A stretch of DNA of 64,000 bases from Hydrogenophaga sp. (GCF_030373245.1 NZ_JAUCZF010000001.1:248001-312000), one strand, 5' to 3'; positions 43,953-55,142 are shown, counted from the stretch's first letter. Notes: a model not told the origin generated them from the sequence alone. Program-made: numbers and translations.

Positions 43953-45596
43953 ATGAGCCTTCGACGCATAGCCTTGCGCGACTTCGTCATCGTGCAATCC
44001 CTCGACCTGGACCTGTCCACCGGCTTTTCGGTGTTGACCGGAGAAACCGGCGCGGGCAAATCCATCCTGATCGACGCCTTGCAGCTCGCGCTTGGCGCGC
44101 GCGCTGAAAGCGGCGTGGTGCGCGAGGGTGCGGCGCGCTGCGAAATCGCGGCCGAATTCGATATCGGCGACAAAGTGGCAGCGTGGCTCGAAGACCAGGG
44201 ATTCCCCATCGAAGACAGTCTGCTGCTGCGCCGCACGGTCGATGCCGATGGCCGCAGCCGTGCCTGGATCAACGGTGGCGCGGCAACCATGAGCCAGCTC
44301 AAGGCCCTGGCCGACGATCTGGTGGACATCCACGGACAACACGCCTGGCAATGCCTGACGCGTGCCGCCGCGGTTCGCGAATTGCTGGACGCCTACGCCG
44401 GCATCGATGGCACTTCGGCGCATACCGCCTGGGCTCACTGGCGCGAGCAACGCAAAGCGCTTCAAGCCGCCACCGAACGCCAGAACAGCTTGCGGCACGA
44501 CAGCGAACGCCTGAGCTGGCAGATCACCGAACTGGACAAGCTCAGCCCCAGGCCTGAAGAATGGAGCGAACTCAATGCGCAACACGGGCGACTGGCCAAT
44601 GCGCAGGGCTTGATTGACGCCGCAGAGCTGGCTGCCCGCTTGCTGGACGACCAGGAAGACAGCGCGATCGCCCTGATCCATCGGGCTCTCACCGCCTTGC
44701 GCGCTCAGGCACACATCGAACCCGCATTTGCCCAGAGCGTCGAAACGCTGGAGGCGGCGCTGGCTCAGGTGCAGGACATCGTGCACAGCCTGAATCAGGT
44801 CGCGCGCCACACCGACCAGGACCCAGCCAGTCTGGCCCGACTCGACAATCGGCTGTCGCAGTGGATGGCGCTGGCACGGCGCTACCGCAGCGCGCCCGAG
44901 GATCTGGCCGATCTGCATGCCCAATGGCGCGCGGAACTCGCCCAGATCGACCAGGCGCTTGATCTCGATGCCCTGCAGCGCGCAGAGCGAAAAGCCTGGC
45001 AGACTTTTGACGCCGAGATCCAGGCACTCAGCCGGTTGCGCCAGCAGGCTGCACCACGCCTGTCAAAAGCGGTCACCGCCACCATGCAGACTCTGGGCAT
45101 GGGCGGCGGGCGCTTTGAGGTGAGCCTGCAGCGCCTGGACGAACCGCAAGCACACGGCTGGGAGCAGGTGGAGTTTCTCGTCGCGGGCCACGCTGGTGCG
45201 ACACCGCGTCCCGTGGGCAAGGTCGCCTCAGGGGGCGAACTCTCGCGTATCGCTTTGGCCATCTCGGTCATCACCAGCCAGCTGGGGCAGGCGCCGACCC
45301 TGATTTTTGACGAGGTCGACGCCGGCGTGGGTGGCGCGGTGGCACAGACCGTGGGTCATCTGCTGCGCCAGCTCGGTCGGGATCGGCAGGTGCTGGCGGT
45401 CACCCACTTGCCCCAGGTCGCCGCCAGCGCCGACCACCACTTGCTGGTGAGCAAGCAGCGCAGTGGGCGCCAGACGCTGAGTTCGGTCCAGACAATTGCA
45501 GAAGACGCCAGGGTGAGCGAACTGGCCCGCATGCTCGGAGGCGGTGATGCTTCAGCAGCATCGCTGGCGCATGCGCGCGAAATGCTGACTTCCTGA
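43953..45596 (+). CDS. recN: DNA repair protein RecN
   Basis: A 547-residue SMC-like ATPase for double-strand break repair. The N-terminus [50 protein letters not shown] has Walker A. The middle is a coiled coil, and the C-terminal lobe has [17 protein letters not shown] (ABC signature) and [17 protein letters not shown] (Walker B), ending [12 protein letters not shown]. Length and order are normal. It precedes rapZ by 10 bases. Confidence 0.97.
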   Translation: MSLRRIALRDFVIVQSLDLDLSTGFSVLTGETGAGKSILIDALQLALGARAESGVVREGAARCEIAAEFDIGDKVAAWLEDQGFPIEDSLLLRRTVDADGRSRAWINGGAATMSQLKALADDLVDIHGQHAWQCLTRAAAVRELLDAYAGIDGTSAHTAWAHWREQRKALQAATERQNSLRHDSERLSWQITELDKLSPRPEEWSELNAQHGRLANAQGLIDAAELAARLLDDQEDSAIALIHRALTALRAQAHIEPAFAQSVETLEAALAQVQDIVHSLNQVARHTDQDPASLARLDNRLSQWMALARRYRSAPEDLADLHAQWRAELAQIDQALDLDALQRAERKAWQTFDAEIQALSRLRQQAAPRLSKAVTATMQTLGMGGGRFEVSLQRLDEPQAHGWEQVEFLVAGHAGATPRPVGKVASGGELSRIALAISVITSQLGQAPTLIFDEVDAGVGGAVAQTVGHLLRQLGRDRQVLAVTHLPQVAASADHHLLVSKQRSGRQTLSSVQTIAEDARVSELARMLGGGDASAASLAHAREMLTS

Positions 45597-45606
45597 GACC
45601 TGCGCC

Positions 45607-46530
45607 ATGAACGATCCGCAAGAATCTCCCATCCGACTGGTGCTGGTCACAGGCATGTCCGGCTCGGGCAAGTCAGTCGCGCTGACCGCGCTGGAAGACG
45701 TGGGCTTTTACTGTGTCGACAACCTGCCACCCGAGCTGCTGGAGGCCTTCATCTCGCTTGAGCAAGGCCTGCGCGCGGACAAGGTGGCGATCGCCATGGA
45801 TGTGCGCAGTGCCGGCTCGCTACCCGGTCTGCCACAACGCCTGGCACTGCTGCAGAACCGCCCTCAGCGCAGCGTTCACCTGACAACCGTGTTCCTCGAC
45901 GCGACCACCGACACGCTGGTGCGCCGGTTCTCCGAGACCCGCCGCGTGCACCCGCTCTCGCTCAAGAGCGCCAACGACCAGCACCGCGCGCTCACCGACG
46001 CCATCGAGCACGAACGTGAACTGTTGGCCGAGCTGCGCGAGCAGGCGCTGGTGTTCGATACCAGCCTGATCCGACCGGCCCAGCTGCGCAGCCAGATCAA
46101 GGACTTGCTGGGTGCCACGCAGGCGCCGCTCACACTGGTGTTCGAATCGTTTGCGTTCAAGCGCGGCATCCCCATGGACGCCGACTTTGTCTTTGATGTG
46201 CGCATGCTGCCGAACCCGCACTACGAGCCCGAGCTGAAAGCCCTGACCGGGCGAGACGCTCCTGTGGCCCGTTTTCTGGCGGCACAACCCGAGGTGCTGC
46301 GCATGCGGGATCAGCTCACCGACTTCCTGCGCGACTGGTTGCCGCAAATGTTGCGTGATCACCGCAGCTACGTCACAGTGGCCATTGGTTGCACCGGGGG
46401 CCAGCACCGCTCGGTCTACCTGGCCGAGGCGCTGTCCCAAACCTTTGCATCCGACTGGTCCACCCGGGTGCGCCACCGGGAAATCGGCGACTGGCCGGCG
46501 CGCACCCAACGCGCCACCGACGTCGGCTGA
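45607..46530 (+). CDS. rapZ: RNase adapter protein RapZ
   Basis: A 307-residue protein that in enterobacteria directs RNase E to the sRNA GlmZ and so controls amino-sugar synthesis. The P-loop [30 protein letters not shown] is at the N-terminus, [23 protein letters not shown] follows, and the C-terminal domain has [36 protein letters not shown] and [19 protein letters not shown]. It ends 14 bases before the convergent mutY. Confidence 0.96.
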   Translation: MNDPQESPIRLVLVTGMSGSGKSVALTALEDVGFYCVDNLPPELLEAFISLEQGLRADKVAIAMDVRSAGSLPGLPQRLALLQNRPQRSVHLTTVFLDATTDTLVRRFSETRRVHPLSLKSANDQHRALTDAIEHERELLAELREQALVFDTSLIRPAQLRSQIKDLLGATQAPLTLVFESFAFKRGIPMDADFVFDVRMLPNPHYEPELKALTGRDAPVARFLAAQPEVLRMRDQLTDFLRDWLPQMLRDHRSYVTVAIGCTGGQHRSVYLAEALSQTFASDWSTRVRHREIGDWPARTQRATDVG

Positions 46531-46544
46531 CTCGCGTCTTGGTC

Positions 46545-47642
46545 TCAGCTCGCGAGCTGCTGGTACAGACTGCGCACGGGCGCGGGCAAGCCAAGCGCAG
46601 CCAGTTCCGCAACGTTCACCCACACGCCTGGCGCCTGCCGCTCGGAGACCAACGCGCGGTCCACCTTAACCACCACCGGATACAGCCGCAGCTCGCGGTG
46701 GGTCAGGTTGTGGGTCATCGCCGGCAAGTGCTGAGCCGCCTGCCAGGCTTGCGCCGGCACACGCTGCTGCAGCTCGGCTTCGCTGCCCAGCACCGGCGGA
46801 CAGAAGAGCCCAGCCCAGATGCCAGGCGCGGGACGGCGTTCCAGCCAGAAATCCATGCCGTCCGGGACCAGCGAAGGGCTTTTCAGCACCAGCAACCACC
46901 AGCTTTCCGCGCGGCGCTTGACCCTGGATGACTTCACCGGAAACTGCGTCACTGTCTGATTCGAACGGGCCTGACAGAGCGCCTGCACCGGGCACCGTTC
47001 ACACAGCGGCTGGCTGCGCCGGCACACGGTGGCGCCCAGATCCATCAGACCTTGCGTGTAGGCACTCATGTCGGCCGGCGTGGGAGATGGCGGCAGCAGG
47101 CCCTGCGCCAGCGCCCAGAGCTGGCGCTGACTCGCCGCCTGTGCAAGATCCTGATCAAACGCCAGCAATCGCGCCAGCACCCGCCGCACATTGCCATCCA
47201 CGATGGACACCCGCTCGCCAAAACAGAACGCCGCGATGGCCGCCGCAGTCGAGGCGCCAATGCCCGGCAATGTCTGCAACTGGGCCGCTGCTGGGGGAAA
47301 CACACCGCCATGGTCTTGCACCACCACCTGGGCGCATCGATGCAGGTTGCGGGCCCTGGAGTAGTAACCCAGCCCGGCCCACAGACTCATCACGGCGTCG
47401 GCGGGCGCCTCAGCCAGCGAATGGACGTCGGGAAATCGCTGCAGAAAACGGTCGAAATAGGTGAGCACAGTGCTCACCTGGGTCTGCTGAAGCATGACCT
47501 CGGACAACCAGACCCGGTAAGGGTCTCGCGTCTGCTGCCAGGGCAGACCGTGCCGACCATGTTCCCGTTGCCAGGCGATCAGGCGCGGCGCAAACGCGGC
47601 CGGCAGCGGGTCCTGGCCCGCCGCCGCGGGCAAGGCGCTCAT
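46545..47642 (-). CDS. mutY: A/G-specific adenine glycosylase MutY
   Basis: A 365-residue glycosylase that removes adenine paired with 8-oxoguanine. The N-terminal catalytic part has WLSEVMLQQTQVSTVLTYFDRFL (catalytic Glu in SEVMLQQTQ), LPGIGASTAAAIAAFCFGERVSIVDGNVRRVLAR (HhH and the catalytic Asp) and the Fe-S ligands CRRSQPLCERCPVQALC (C-x6-C-x2-C-x5-C). The C-terminal NUDIX-like domain recognises oxidised G. The start codon overlaps the end of the upstream dynamin-like gene by four bases, and mutM lies just beyond that gene. Confidence 0.97.
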   Translation of the reverse strand: MSALPAAAGQDPLPAAFAPRLIAWQREHGRHGLPWQQTRDPYRVWLSEVMLQQTQVSTVLTYFDRFLQRFPDVHSLAEAPADAVMSLWAGLGYYSRARNLHRCAQVVVQDHGGVFPPAAAQLQTLPGIGASTAAAIAAFCFGERVSIVDGNVRRVLARLLAFDQDLAQAASQRQLWALAQGLLPPSPTPADMSAYTQGLMDLGATVCRRSQPLCERCPVQALCQARSNQTVTQFPVKSSRVKRRAESWWLLVLKSPSLVPDGMDFWLERRPAPGIWAGLFCPPVLGSEAELQQRVPAQAWQAAQHLPAMTHNLTHRELRLYPVVVKVDRALVSERQAPGVWVNVAELAALGLPAPVRSLYQQLAS

Positions 47643-49582
47643 GCGAGCGCGACTTCGGCCGGGGCTTCTTCAGGCGAGGCCAGCAGGTGGTCGGTGAGCT
47701 CGGTGAGCTTGGCGTCGAGCAGGTTGAGCTCGGCCTGCTGCATCTGAAGCTCGCGAATGCGCTCGTTGAGCCCACCAGCCGCCTGCTGAATGCGCGAGAC
47801 CGCTTCGATGCGACGACCAAAATTGCGCCGGCGTTCGCGCAGCTGAGCATCAAGCTGGGCAGCAGCCGACTTGTTCCAGAGTTCGACCTGGTTGACCGCG
47901 CTCTCGAAAACCACGCGCAAGCGGCTCATCAGCGCACGCGCCAGGCGTTCGCCAAATTCGGGCTGGGCCAGGCGCAAGGCATTGCCCAGGCTCAGGTACT
48001 GCAAGTGGCTCTTCTCGACCAGGTCGAGCTCTTTGATGTACTGGGCCAGATGGGGAGGCTCAGGCGCCTGCAAGGAAAACCCGTACTCCGCGTTCAAACC
48101 CTTGAAGCTGCCTTCCAGCATGGACTGGATTTCGCCCGCCAGGCGGTCAGCCTGCTGCAGGCCGGCGCGCAGACGGTCAAAAGTGTGGCCGTACACGCGC
48201 CGCACGCCCAGCTTGACGCCAGGCTGCTTGAGCGCGCGCGCCAGCTCCATCACTTCGGTCTTGAGTTGGGTCGCGCTCAACAGATCAAACAGGTCTTTGA
48301 GCAGCCGCAGGTGCACCGAACGCACTGCCTGGATCTTGGCGCCGCTGGCGTCGAAGTCAGCCTGTTCTTGCTCAATCCGCAAACGCATCTGCTTGATCAC
48401 ACCGGCATTCTTGCCGCGCAGACCTTCCAGCTCCTGCACTTGCTCCACCAGATCACGCGCCCGGATGTGCACCAGCCGCCCGGTTTCGTCGCGCAAGGCG
48501 TCGATGCCAGACGAAACGGCAGCGGTGAGGATCTTGCGGCGCTGTCCCAGAAGGCCAACGCCAAGCGCTGCCTCCAGCTCCAGCAGGTTGCTGGCCTCCA
48601 GCAGCTTCTCGTCGCGGTTGACCTTGGCCAGCAGGCCTTTCTGCGCCGACACTGCCAGCACCTGCCGTGGTGACAGGCCCAGGATGTCGGCCGAATCGGT
48701 GCGCTGCGACGCGATTTGCAGCTGAACCTGCTCGGGGGTGCTCAGGGCATCCCACATGGTGTCAATCTTGTTGAGCACCACGAGCCGCGCTTCGCGCCCT
48801 TCGCCCAGCGTGGCCAGGTGCTGACGCCAGATGGTCAGGTCGGATTTGGTCACACCGGTGTCGGCCGCGAGAATGAACACCACCGCGTGCGCTTGCGGCA
48901 ACAGGCTCACCGTGAGCTCGGGCTCAGCGCCGATGGCGTTGAGCCCTGGCGTGTCCAGTATCACCAGGCCCTGCTTGAGCAGCGGGTGCGCCATGTTGAT
49001 CAGCGCATGGCGCCACTTCGGCACTTCGATCAACCCGTCCGGACCGGGCAGCGGATTGTCTTCTGGCGTCTCTTCATTCCAGAAGCCGAGCGAGGCCGCT
49101 TCGGCCCGGCTGACCCGACGCACTTCGGCCACCTTGTGAATCGCCTTGGCCAGCTGCTTGGGATCGTTCACATCCAGGTCGACCCGCTCCCATTTGTTGG
49201 GTGCACTTCTCCAGTCCAGCAGCGACTGGGGTTGCAGGCGTGTCTCGATCGGCAGCAGCCGCAGGCAGGGCGGAATCTCGGCGTCGTAGGACAGCTCGGT
49301 GGGGCACATGGTGGTGCGCCCGGCGCTTGCCGGCATGATGCGCCGACCGTAACCAGCGAAAAAGACCGCGTTGATCAGCTCTGACTTGCCGCGCGAGAAC
49401 TCGGCGACAAAGGCCACCATGATCTTGTCGCTCTTGACCTCGGCGTGAAGCTGCTCCAAGCGATCGCGCACGCCAGGCTGCATGAGGTCATGATCGATCA
49501 GCCACTCGGACAAGAGCTTGAGCCGCAAAGCAAACTGCTTGCGCCAAGCCCCGTGCTCGTCGAAATCCTGAATGAAGCTCAT
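47639..49582 (-). CDS. Dynamin-like GTPase
   Basis: A 647-residue large GTPase starting MSFIQDFDEHGAWRKQFALRLKLLSEWL. The G motifs are VAFVAEFSRGKSELINAVFF (G1, ending RGKS), TMCPTELSYD (G2 region), GLVILDTPGLNAIG (G3) and LVVLNKIDTMWDAL (G4). The C-terminal half is long and helical with coiled-coil character, ending NERIRELQMQQAELNLLDAKLTELTDHLLASPEEAPAEV. No membrane helix is obvious. Bacterial dynamin-like proteins remodel or protect membranes; the role here is unknown. It is sandwiched between two DNA-oxidation repair genes, mutM and mutY, and overlaps mutY by four bases. Confidence 0.9.
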   Translation of the reverse strand: MSFIQDFDEHGAWRKQFALRLKLLSEWLIDHDLMQPGVRDRLEQLHAEVKSDKIMVAFVAEFSRGKSELINAVFFAGYGRRIMPASAGRTTMCPTELSYDAEIPPCLRLLPIETRLQPQSLLDWRSAPNKWERVDLDVNDPKQLAKAIHKVAEVRRVSRAEAASLGFWNEETPEDNPLPGPDGLIEVPKWRHALINMAHPLLKQGLVILDTPGLNAIGAEPELTVSLLPQAHAVVFILAADTGVTKSDLTIWRQHLATLGEGREARLVVLNKIDTMWDALSTPEQVQLQIASQRTDSADILGLSPRQVLAVSAQKGLLAKVNRDEKLLEASNLLELEAALGVGLLGQRRKILTAAVSSGIDALRDETGRLVHIRARDLVEQVQELEGLRGKNAGVIKQMRLRIEQEQADFDASGAKIQAVRSVHLRLLKDLFDLLSATQLKTEVMELARALKQPGVKLGVRRVYGHTFDRLRAGLQQADRLAGEIQSMLEGSFKGLNAEYGFSLQAPEPPHLAQYIKELDLVEKSHLQYLSLGNALRLAQPEFGERLARALMSRLRVVFESAVNQVELWNKSAAAQLDAQLRERRRNFGRRIEAVSRIQQAAGGLNERIRELQMQQAELNLLDAKLTELTDHLLASPEEAPAEVALA

Positions 49583-49671
49583 ACACCGTGCTCTGAAGGA
49601 ATCAGTCAATATAGCATCGCACCCGCGGCCGCCAACAGCGGAAAATTCACGGAATGGGGCCTGGCCACGGC

Positions 49672-50487
49672 TCAGGGCTTCTGACAGACCGGGCAAAAAA
49701 AGCTCGACCTCTGACCCTGGCGAAGGGTCTTGACCCGTGTCCCGCAAACGCGGCAGGGCTGGCCCGAGCGGCCGTAGACCATGGCATCGAGCTGAAAGTA
49801 GCCGCTCTGACCTTCGGCGCTGGAGAAATCTCGCAGCGTGCTGCCACCCAGCGCCAGCGCGCGCTGCAGCACCGTCACCACGGCTTGATGCAACCGACGT
49901 GCGGCGGGTTTGCTCAGCTGATCGGCGCGCCGGGTGGGGCGGATGCCGGCAAGGTACAAGGCCTCGGAAGCATAGATGTTGCCTACACCCACCACGATGT
50001 CGCCGGCCAACAGCACCTGCTTGATGCTGGCACGCCGCTGTTTCAGCCGCTGGTGAAAGGACACCGGATCAAAACCGGCCTCCAGCGGCTCCACGCCGAG
50101 CCCGCCCAGCAGCTTTTGCGCTACCGGGTCGTCCAGGGTCGCGGCGAATACCACCGCCCCAAACCTTCTGGGATCGTGCAACCGCAACCGTCCACGCGTG
50201 GTCACCAGTTCGAAGTGGTCGTGCGTGCCGCGCGGCGGCAGCTCGGCTGCAAACTGCAGGCTGCCCGACATGCCCAGGTGCAACAGCAGGCAGCCTTCGC
50301 CCAGCTCCACCAACAGATACTTACCGCGCCTGCCTACCGATTGCACCACCTGCCCGATCAAACGCTCGCGCTCCACTCCCAGAGGCCAGCGCAAGGGTTT
50401 GCCCAGTTGCAGGTCGATGATGCGGGCACCGGCGATGCGATCGGCAAAGCTGCGGCGGGTAACTTCGACTTCGGGCAGTTCGGGCAT
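49672..50487 (-). CDS. mutM: Formamidopyrimidine-DNA glycosylase (Fpg/MutM)
   Basis: A 271-residue enzyme that removes 8-oxoguanine and nicks the abasic site. The catalytic N-terminus [14 protein letters not shown] (Pro2 nucleophile, Glu3) fixes the start at 50487. [26 protein letters not shown] and the helix-two-turn-helix [28 protein letters not shown] follow. The C-terminal zinc finger is [24 protein letters not shown]. It is divergent from the TPR gene. Confidence 0.97.
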   Translation of the reverse strand: MPELPEVEVTRRSFADRIAGARIIDLQLGKPLRWPLGVERERLIGQVVQSVGRRGKYLLVELGEGCLLLHLGMSGSLQFAAELPPRGTHDHFELVTTRGRLRLHDPRRFGAVVFAATLDDPVAQKLLGGLGVEPLEAGFDPVSFHQRLKQRRASIKQVLLAGDIVVGVGNIYASEALYLAGIRPTRRADQLSKPAARRLHQAVVTVLQRALALGGSTLRDFSSAEGQSGYFQLDAMVYGRSGQPCRVCGTRVKTLRQGQRSSFFCPVCQKP

Positions 50488-50579
50488 GAAAACCGTTCGT
50501 TGACTCAGGGTTCGGGAACGCCCGTGGGGCCATGGAATCTCAAGGCACGGGCTCTTTGGCCTTCCATTATCATGACCCG

Positions 50580-52394
50580 ATGACCACTTTGCGCCGCGCC
50601 GATCAGGCCGAGTCCTTCTCTGATAAACCGGTGCGCAGCGAGGTCGGCTGGATGCTGGCGGCGGCGGTGGGACTGCTGGTGAGCGCCACGCCCCTTCACG
50701 CCCAAACTGCGACACCGGCGCCGACCCAGGCGGCGCCTGGGGTGACCAACTCGGCACTCACCGCGCCCCTTTTTTACCAACTGCTGCTCGGCGAACTCAA
50801 GGTGCGCGATGGTGACGCAGGCGCGGGTTTCTCGCTGCTGCTCGATGCCGCCCGCAAGCAACGCGATCCCGCGCTGTTCCGCCGTGCGGTCGAGGTGGCA
50901 CTGCAAAACCGCTCGGGAGAGGCTGCCCTGACCGCTGCGCGCGCCTGGTCTGCCGACCTGCCGCAAGACCCCGAGGCCGACCGCTACCTGCTTCAGATTC
51001 TGCTGGCTCTCAATCGGGTGAGCGAAACCCCGCCGGTGTTGCGAGCTATCGTCGAGCGCAGCCCGGCGAACGAACGCAACAACACCCTCAACGCCATCCC
51101 GCAGACCTACGCCCGCATTCCCGACAAGGCGGCGGCGCTCGCGGCCGTGCGCGAAGCACTGAGCGACTCGTTGAGCAGGAACGACCGGGCGGCAGCGACC
51201 TGGACCACCATTGGTCGCATGCAGCTAGCGGCCGAGCAGGAGCCGGCTGCGCTGGCATCCATGCGCCAGGGTCATGCAGCCGACCCGGCCTCGCCTTTTC
51301 CCGCCTTGCTGGCGCTGGAGCTGTTCGAGCGCGGGCAGGCCGACGCTGAAGCGGTCATCCTGCGTCATCTGAAAGCCGCCGAAACGGGCGCCGGAACACG
51401 CGAACACTCGGTCGCCCTGAACTACGCCCGCGCGCTGCTGGACCTGCAGCGCAGCGCCGAAGCGCGCACCCAGCTGGACGCGCTCACCGCCCGCCATCCC
51501 GACCTCCCTGAACCCTGGCTGCTCCTGGCCACCTTGCAGGTGCAGTCCAACGCCCTGCCCGCGGCCACGCAATCCCTGCAGACCTACATGACGCTGGCTC
51601 GCCAGTCCAGCAACGAGCGCACTGCGCGCGGACTCACCCAGGCCTACCTGCTGATGGCACAAATCGCCGAGAAGCAGAAAGACTTCTCCGCCGCCAACGC
51701 CTGGCTGGACCGGATCGAAAATGCCGACGACATCATGGAGGCACAGATGCGGCGCGCCTCGCTGCTGGCACGCCAGGGGCAGCTTGACCAGGCACGTGCG
51801 CTGCTGCGCAACCAGCCGGAGCGGCGCGAGGGTGACGCGCGCCTGAAGCTGGTGGCCGAGGCGCGGCTGCTGCGCGACCTCAAGCTGTACGAGGCGTCAT
51901 ATGAGGTGTACGGCGAGGCGGTCAAGCGCTTCCCGCAAGACACCGACCTGCTTTACGACCAGGCCATGATGGCCGAGAAGGCCGACCGCCTGCCCGAGAT
52001 GGAGCGGTTGTTGCGCCAGCTGATTGCCGCCAGGCCCGACTACCACCATGCCTACAACGCGCTGGGGTACTCGCTGGCAGACCGCAACATCCGCCTGCCT
52101 GAGGCCAAGCAGCTGATCGAAAAGGCGGTGTCGCTGGCGCCCAACGACGCCTACATCCAAGACAGCCTGGCCTGGGTCGAATACCGCCTGGGCAACAACG
52201 AGCGCGCACTGGAGATTCTGCAGGCGGCCTACGCCAAGCGGCCCGACGCCGAGATCGCTGCCCACCTGGGTGAGGTGCTGTGGGTGCTGGGACAGCGCGA
52301 ACAGGCGCTCAAGATCTGGCGTGAGGGTCTCTTGCTGGCGAGCGACAACGAGACCCTGCAAGAAACGCTCAAGCGATTTCAGGTCAAACCGTGA
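50580..52394 (+). CDS. Exported TPR-repeat protein
   Basis: A 604-residue protein with an N-terminal hydrophobic export signal ([21 protein letters not shown]) after a 22-residue leader, and then tetratricopeptide repeats for most of its length. Clear repeat units include [23 protein letters not shown]-type helices, [94 protein letters not shown]. Such proteins commonly precede lolB in betaproteobacteria and probably assist envelope assembly; the partner is unknown. It overlaps lolB by four bases. Confidence 0.88.
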   Translation: MTTLRRADQAESFSDKPVRSEVGWMLAAAVGLLVSATPLHAQTATPAPTQAAPGVTNSALTAPLFYQLLLGELKVRDGDAGAGFSLLLDAARKQRDPALFRRAVEVALQNRSGEAALTAARAWSADLPQDPEADRYLLQILLALNRVSETPPVLRAIVERSPANERNNTLNAIPQTYARIPDKAAALAAVREALSDSLSRNDRAAATWTTIGRMQLAAEQEPAALASMRQGHAADPASPFPALLALELFERGQADAEAVILRHLKAAETGAGTREHSVALNYARALLDLQRSAEARTQLDALTARHPDLPEPWLLLATLQVQSNALPAATQSLQTYMTLARQSSNERTARGLTQAYLLMAQIAEKQKDFSAANAWLDRIENADDIMEAQMRRASLLARQGQLDQARALLRNQPERREGDARLKLVAEARLLRDLKLYEASYEVYGEAVKRFPQDTDLLYDQAMMAEKADRLPEMERLLRQLIAARPDYHHAYNALGYSLADRNIRLPEAKQLIEKAVSLAPNDAYIQDSLAWVEYRLGNNERALEILQAAYAKRPDAEIAAHLGEVLWVLGQREQALKIWREGLLLASDNETLQETLKRFQVKP

Positions 52395-52906
52395 GCGACC
52401 CGACAGCGCCGGCCGGCCTCGCCCAGCGTCGCCGGCTGCTGGGTGGTCTGTTGGCTGCGCCGCTTGTGCTGGTGGCCTGTGCGACGCCGCCGGACTCAAG
52501 CTCCTCAAAGACTGAAGCCTGGAGCGGGCGGCTGGCCTTGCGCGTGGACAGCGTCCCGCCTCAGTCGTTCTCTGCCGGCTTCGACCTGCGCGGCGCGCCC
52601 GACGCCGGCGAACTGCTGCTCAGCTCGCCATTGGGCAATACGATCGCCCAGGTGCGCTGGTCATCAGCGGGGGCAGAGTTGCAGCAAGGTGGTCAGGTAC
52701 AGCGCCGCGCCAGCCTGGACGAGCTCACCACCGAGCTCAGCGGCACCGCGCTTCCTGTGGCGGCCCTGTTCGGCTGGCTGCGTGGCGACAACCCGGCAAG
52801 CGCGGGCTGGACAGCTGACCTGTCTCAACAAAGCCAAGGCCGTATCACTGCGCGACGCGAAAGCCCCTTGCCCACCGCCGAGCTGCGCCTGCTGTTTTTG
52901 CCATGA
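52391..52906 (+). CDS. lolB: Outer-membrane lipoprotein receptor LolB
   Basis: A 171-residue lipoprotein (GTG start overlapping the preceding stop). The lipobox is LVLVACATPP, with Cys near residue 30, after a short charged and hydrophobic signal (RRRLLGGLLAAPLVLVA). The mature part (WSGRLALRVDSVPPQSFSAGFDLRGAPDAGELLLSSPLGNTIAQVRW, then ALPVAALFGWLRG) matches the beta-sheet core of LolB, which accepts lipoproteins from LolA at the outer membrane. It overlaps ispE by four bases, a common pairing. Confidence 0.92.
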   Translation: MSDPTAPAGLAQRRRLLGGLLAAPLVLVACATPPDSSSSKTEAWSGRLALRVDSVPPQSFSAGFDLRGAPDAGELLLSSPLGNTIAQVRWSSAGAELQQGGQVQRRASLDELTTELSGTALPVAALFGWLRGDNPASAGWTADLSQQSQGRITARRESPLPTAELRLLFLP

Positions 52907-53820
52907 CGACGTCAGGGGCTGTCAAACCAATGAACTCGCTGCACGATGTGCCGGCGCCAGCCAAACTCAACCTGTTTTTGCACATCACCGGTCGCCGCCC
53001 AGATGGCTACCACCTGCTGCAGTCGGCCTTCATGTTGATTGACTGGAGTGACCGCCTGCATTTTGAACGGCGAGCGAGCGGTCAGATCAGCCGGGAAGAC
53101 CTGAGCGGTGTTGGTCTGCCGGCCGATGACCTGTGCACCCAGGCGGCCAGGACGCTTCAAAGGGTGACGGGCTGTTCTTTCGGGGTGCACATCGGTCTGG
53201 ACAAGCGTTTGCCGGCCGAAGCGGGCCTGGGCGGCGGCTCATCCGATGCCGCCAGCTGCCTGCTGGCGCTCAACCGGCTCTGGGGCCTGGGGCTGCGCCG
53301 ACACCAGCTGGCCGAGATCGGCCTCCAGCTCGGCGCCGACGTTCCATTTTTCGTGTACGGGCGCAACGCCTGGGTGGAAGGCGTGGGCGAGCAGATCACA
53401 CCGATCTCGCTGGCGCCTGCCCGATTTGTGGTGGTCAAGCCACCAGCAGGTGCTTCCACCCCACGCATCTTTGGTGACGCCTCACTCAAACGCGACACGG
53501 AAACTGCTACAATCCAAGGCTTTGCTGCAAAAGACCAAACCGACCAACAGTTTGTGCCGTTGCGGTGCGAAATCGGGCAATTGCTGGATTTTGGCCACAA
53601 CGACTTGCAACCGGTGGTAGAGCGCTTGTGCCCGGAGATGTCGGAATGCCTGCAGTGGCTTGCAACCCACGGCCTGCAGGGCCGAATGACCGGCTCGGGC
53701 ACCGCGGTTTTTGCGCAGCTGCCGCAGGCGATGGACTTCTCCGATGCCCCGCCGCATTGGGTGGTTCAAGTCTGCAGCAACATGGATGCGCATCCATTGC
53801 TGGACTGGTGTTCCGATTAG
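52903..53820 (+). CDS. ispE: 4-diphosphocytidyl-2-C-methyl-D-erythritol kinase
   Basis: A 305-residue GHMP kinase of the MEP isoprenoid pathway. APAKLNLFLHITGRRPDGYHLLQSAF begins the core, LPAEAGLGGGSSDAASCLLALNRL is the ATP-binding GHMP motif, LGADVPFFVYGRNAWVEGVGE and GRMTGSGTAVFAQL finish it. The ATG at 52903 overlaps the lolB stop; a Met nine codons further (52930) is an alternative start. tRNA-Gln and prs follow, as usual in this lineage. Confidence 0.96.
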   Translation: MTTSGAVKPMNSLHDVPAPAKLNLFLHITGRRPDGYHLLQSAFMLIDWSDRLHFERRASGQISREDLSGVGLPADDLCTQAARTLQRVTGCSFGVHIGLDKRLPAEAGLGGGSSDAASCLLALNRLWGLGLRRHQLAEIGLQLGADVPFFVYGRNAWVEGVGEQITPISLAPARFVVVKPPAGASTPRIFGDASLKRDTETATIQGFAAKDQTDQQFVPLRCEIGQLLDFGHNDLQPVVERLCPEMSECLQWLATHGLQGRMTGSGTAVFAQLPQAMDFSDAPPHWVVQVCSNMDAHPLLDWCSD

Positions 53821-53915
53821 AATCGGATTTCGCATCAGTTCGGGCAGTTGATGCGTGACCTGCGACGTTTTTGGGTGGACTGAAACAGCCTTGGTGCCGA
53901 TCAGTTGACCTGCGT

Positions 53916-53992
53916 AGGGGAGTCGCCAAGTTGGTAAAGGCACTGGATTTTGATTCCAGCATGCGAGGGTTCGAGTCCTTCCTCCCCTGCCA
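53916..53992 (+). tRNA. tRNA-Gln (anticodon TTG)
   Basis: A 77-base cloverleaf including CCA: acceptor AGGGGAG/CTCCCCT, anticodon stem-loop CTGGATTTTGATTCCAG with TTG, and T-arm GAGGGTTCGAGTCCTTC. It lies between ispE and prs. Confidence 0.97.
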
Positions 53993-54059
53993 CTCACTTT
54001 GTTCACATCACGCACCGGGTCTGCCGCTGCAAACACCGCCAGCGCCGCGCTTCAACGCT

Positions 54060-55055
54060 ATGGATGCAGCTTACACCGCCATGCAGGTTCAGCCTCCGGA
54101 CTTCATGATCTTCACCGGCAACGCCAACCCGGTGTTGGCTGCGGAGATCGCACACAGTCTGGGTACCCAGCTCGGCTCGGCCAATGTGGGTCGGTTCTCG
54201 GATGGCGAAGTCACGGTGGAGATCACCCAGAACGTGCGCGCTCGCCACGCGTTCGTGATCCAGTCCACCTGTGCCCCGACCAACGAAAACCTGATGGAGC
54301 TCATCATCATGGTCGACGCGCTCAAGCGCGCGTCTGCGGTCAGCATCTCTGCGGTGATTCCCTACTACGGCTATGCCCGCCAGGACCGCCGTCCGCGCTC
54401 CAGTCGCGTGCCGATATCGGCCAAGGTCGTGGCCAACATGCTGCAGGCTGTGGGCGTGAGCCGCGTACTCACCATGGACCTGCACGCGGACCAGATCCAG
54501 GGCTTTTTCGACATTCCGGTGGACAACATCTACGCCTCGCCGGTGTTGCTGGGCGATCTGCGCCAGAAGAACTACACCGACCTGCTGGTGGTCTCGCCGG
54601 ATGTGGGTGGCGTGGTGCGCGCACGTGCGCTGGCCAAGCAGCTCAACTGCGACATGGCCATCATCGACAAGCGCCGTCCCAAGGCCAACGTGTCGGAAGT
54701 GATGCACGTCATCGGCGACATCGAAGGCCGTAACTGCGTGATCATGGATGACATGATCGACACCGCCGGCACCCTGGTGAAGGCGGCCGAGGTGCTCAAG
54801 GAGCGCGGCGCCAAGAACGTCTACGCCTACTGCACCCACCCCATCTTTTCCGGTCCCGCCATCGAACGCATCGCCAAAGGCGACGCACTGGATGAAGTGG
54901 TCGTGACCAACACCATTCCCTTGTCGCAAGCCGCCCAGGCCTGCAAGAAGATCCGCCAGCTCTCCGTGGCACCGTTGATGGCCGAAACCATCGCGCGCAT
55001 TGCCTCGGGTGAGTCGGTCATGAGTTTGTTTGCCGATCAGGACAACCTGTTCTGA
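54060..55055 (+). CDS. prs: Ribose-phosphate pyrophosphokinase
   Basis: Makes PRPP for nucleotide, histidine and tryptophan synthesis. [108 protein letters not shown] and [14 protein letters not shown] (PRPP loop) give the complete class I enzyme. From 54060 it is 331 aa; a Met at 54081 ([11 protein letters not shown]) would give 324 aa, nearer the usual length, and neither has a clear ribosome site. Confidence 0.97.
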   Translation: MDAAYTAMQVQPPDFMIFTGNANPVLAAEIAHSLGTQLGSANVGRFSDGEVTVEITQNVRARHAFVIQSTCAPTNENLMELIIMVDALKRASAVSISAVIPYYGYARQDRRPRSSRVPISAKVVANMLQAVGVSRVLTMDLHADQIQGFFDIPVDNIYASPVLLGDLRQKNYTDLLVVSPDVGGVVRARALAKQLNCDMAIIDKRRPKANVSEVMHVIGDIEGRNCVIMDDMIDTAGTLVKAAEVLKERGAKNVYAYCTHPIFSGPAIERIAKGDALDEVVVTNTIPLSQAAQACKKIRQLSVAPLMAETIARIASGESVMSLFADQDNLF

Positions 55056-55070
55056 CGGCAGCAAAAAGCG

Positions 55071-55096
55071 AACTGTGCAATCGGCACGGTTCTTTT
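55071..55096 (+). terminator. Terminator after prs
   Basis: AACTGTGC (55071-55078) pairs with GCACGGTT (55084-55091, one G-T pair) around a five-base loop and is followed by TCTTTTC. Confidence 0.6.
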
Positions 55097-55142
55097 CAAC
55101 CCGAGGCGTTCTGGTCGCGGAACCCCTCAACAGGAGTCAGTC

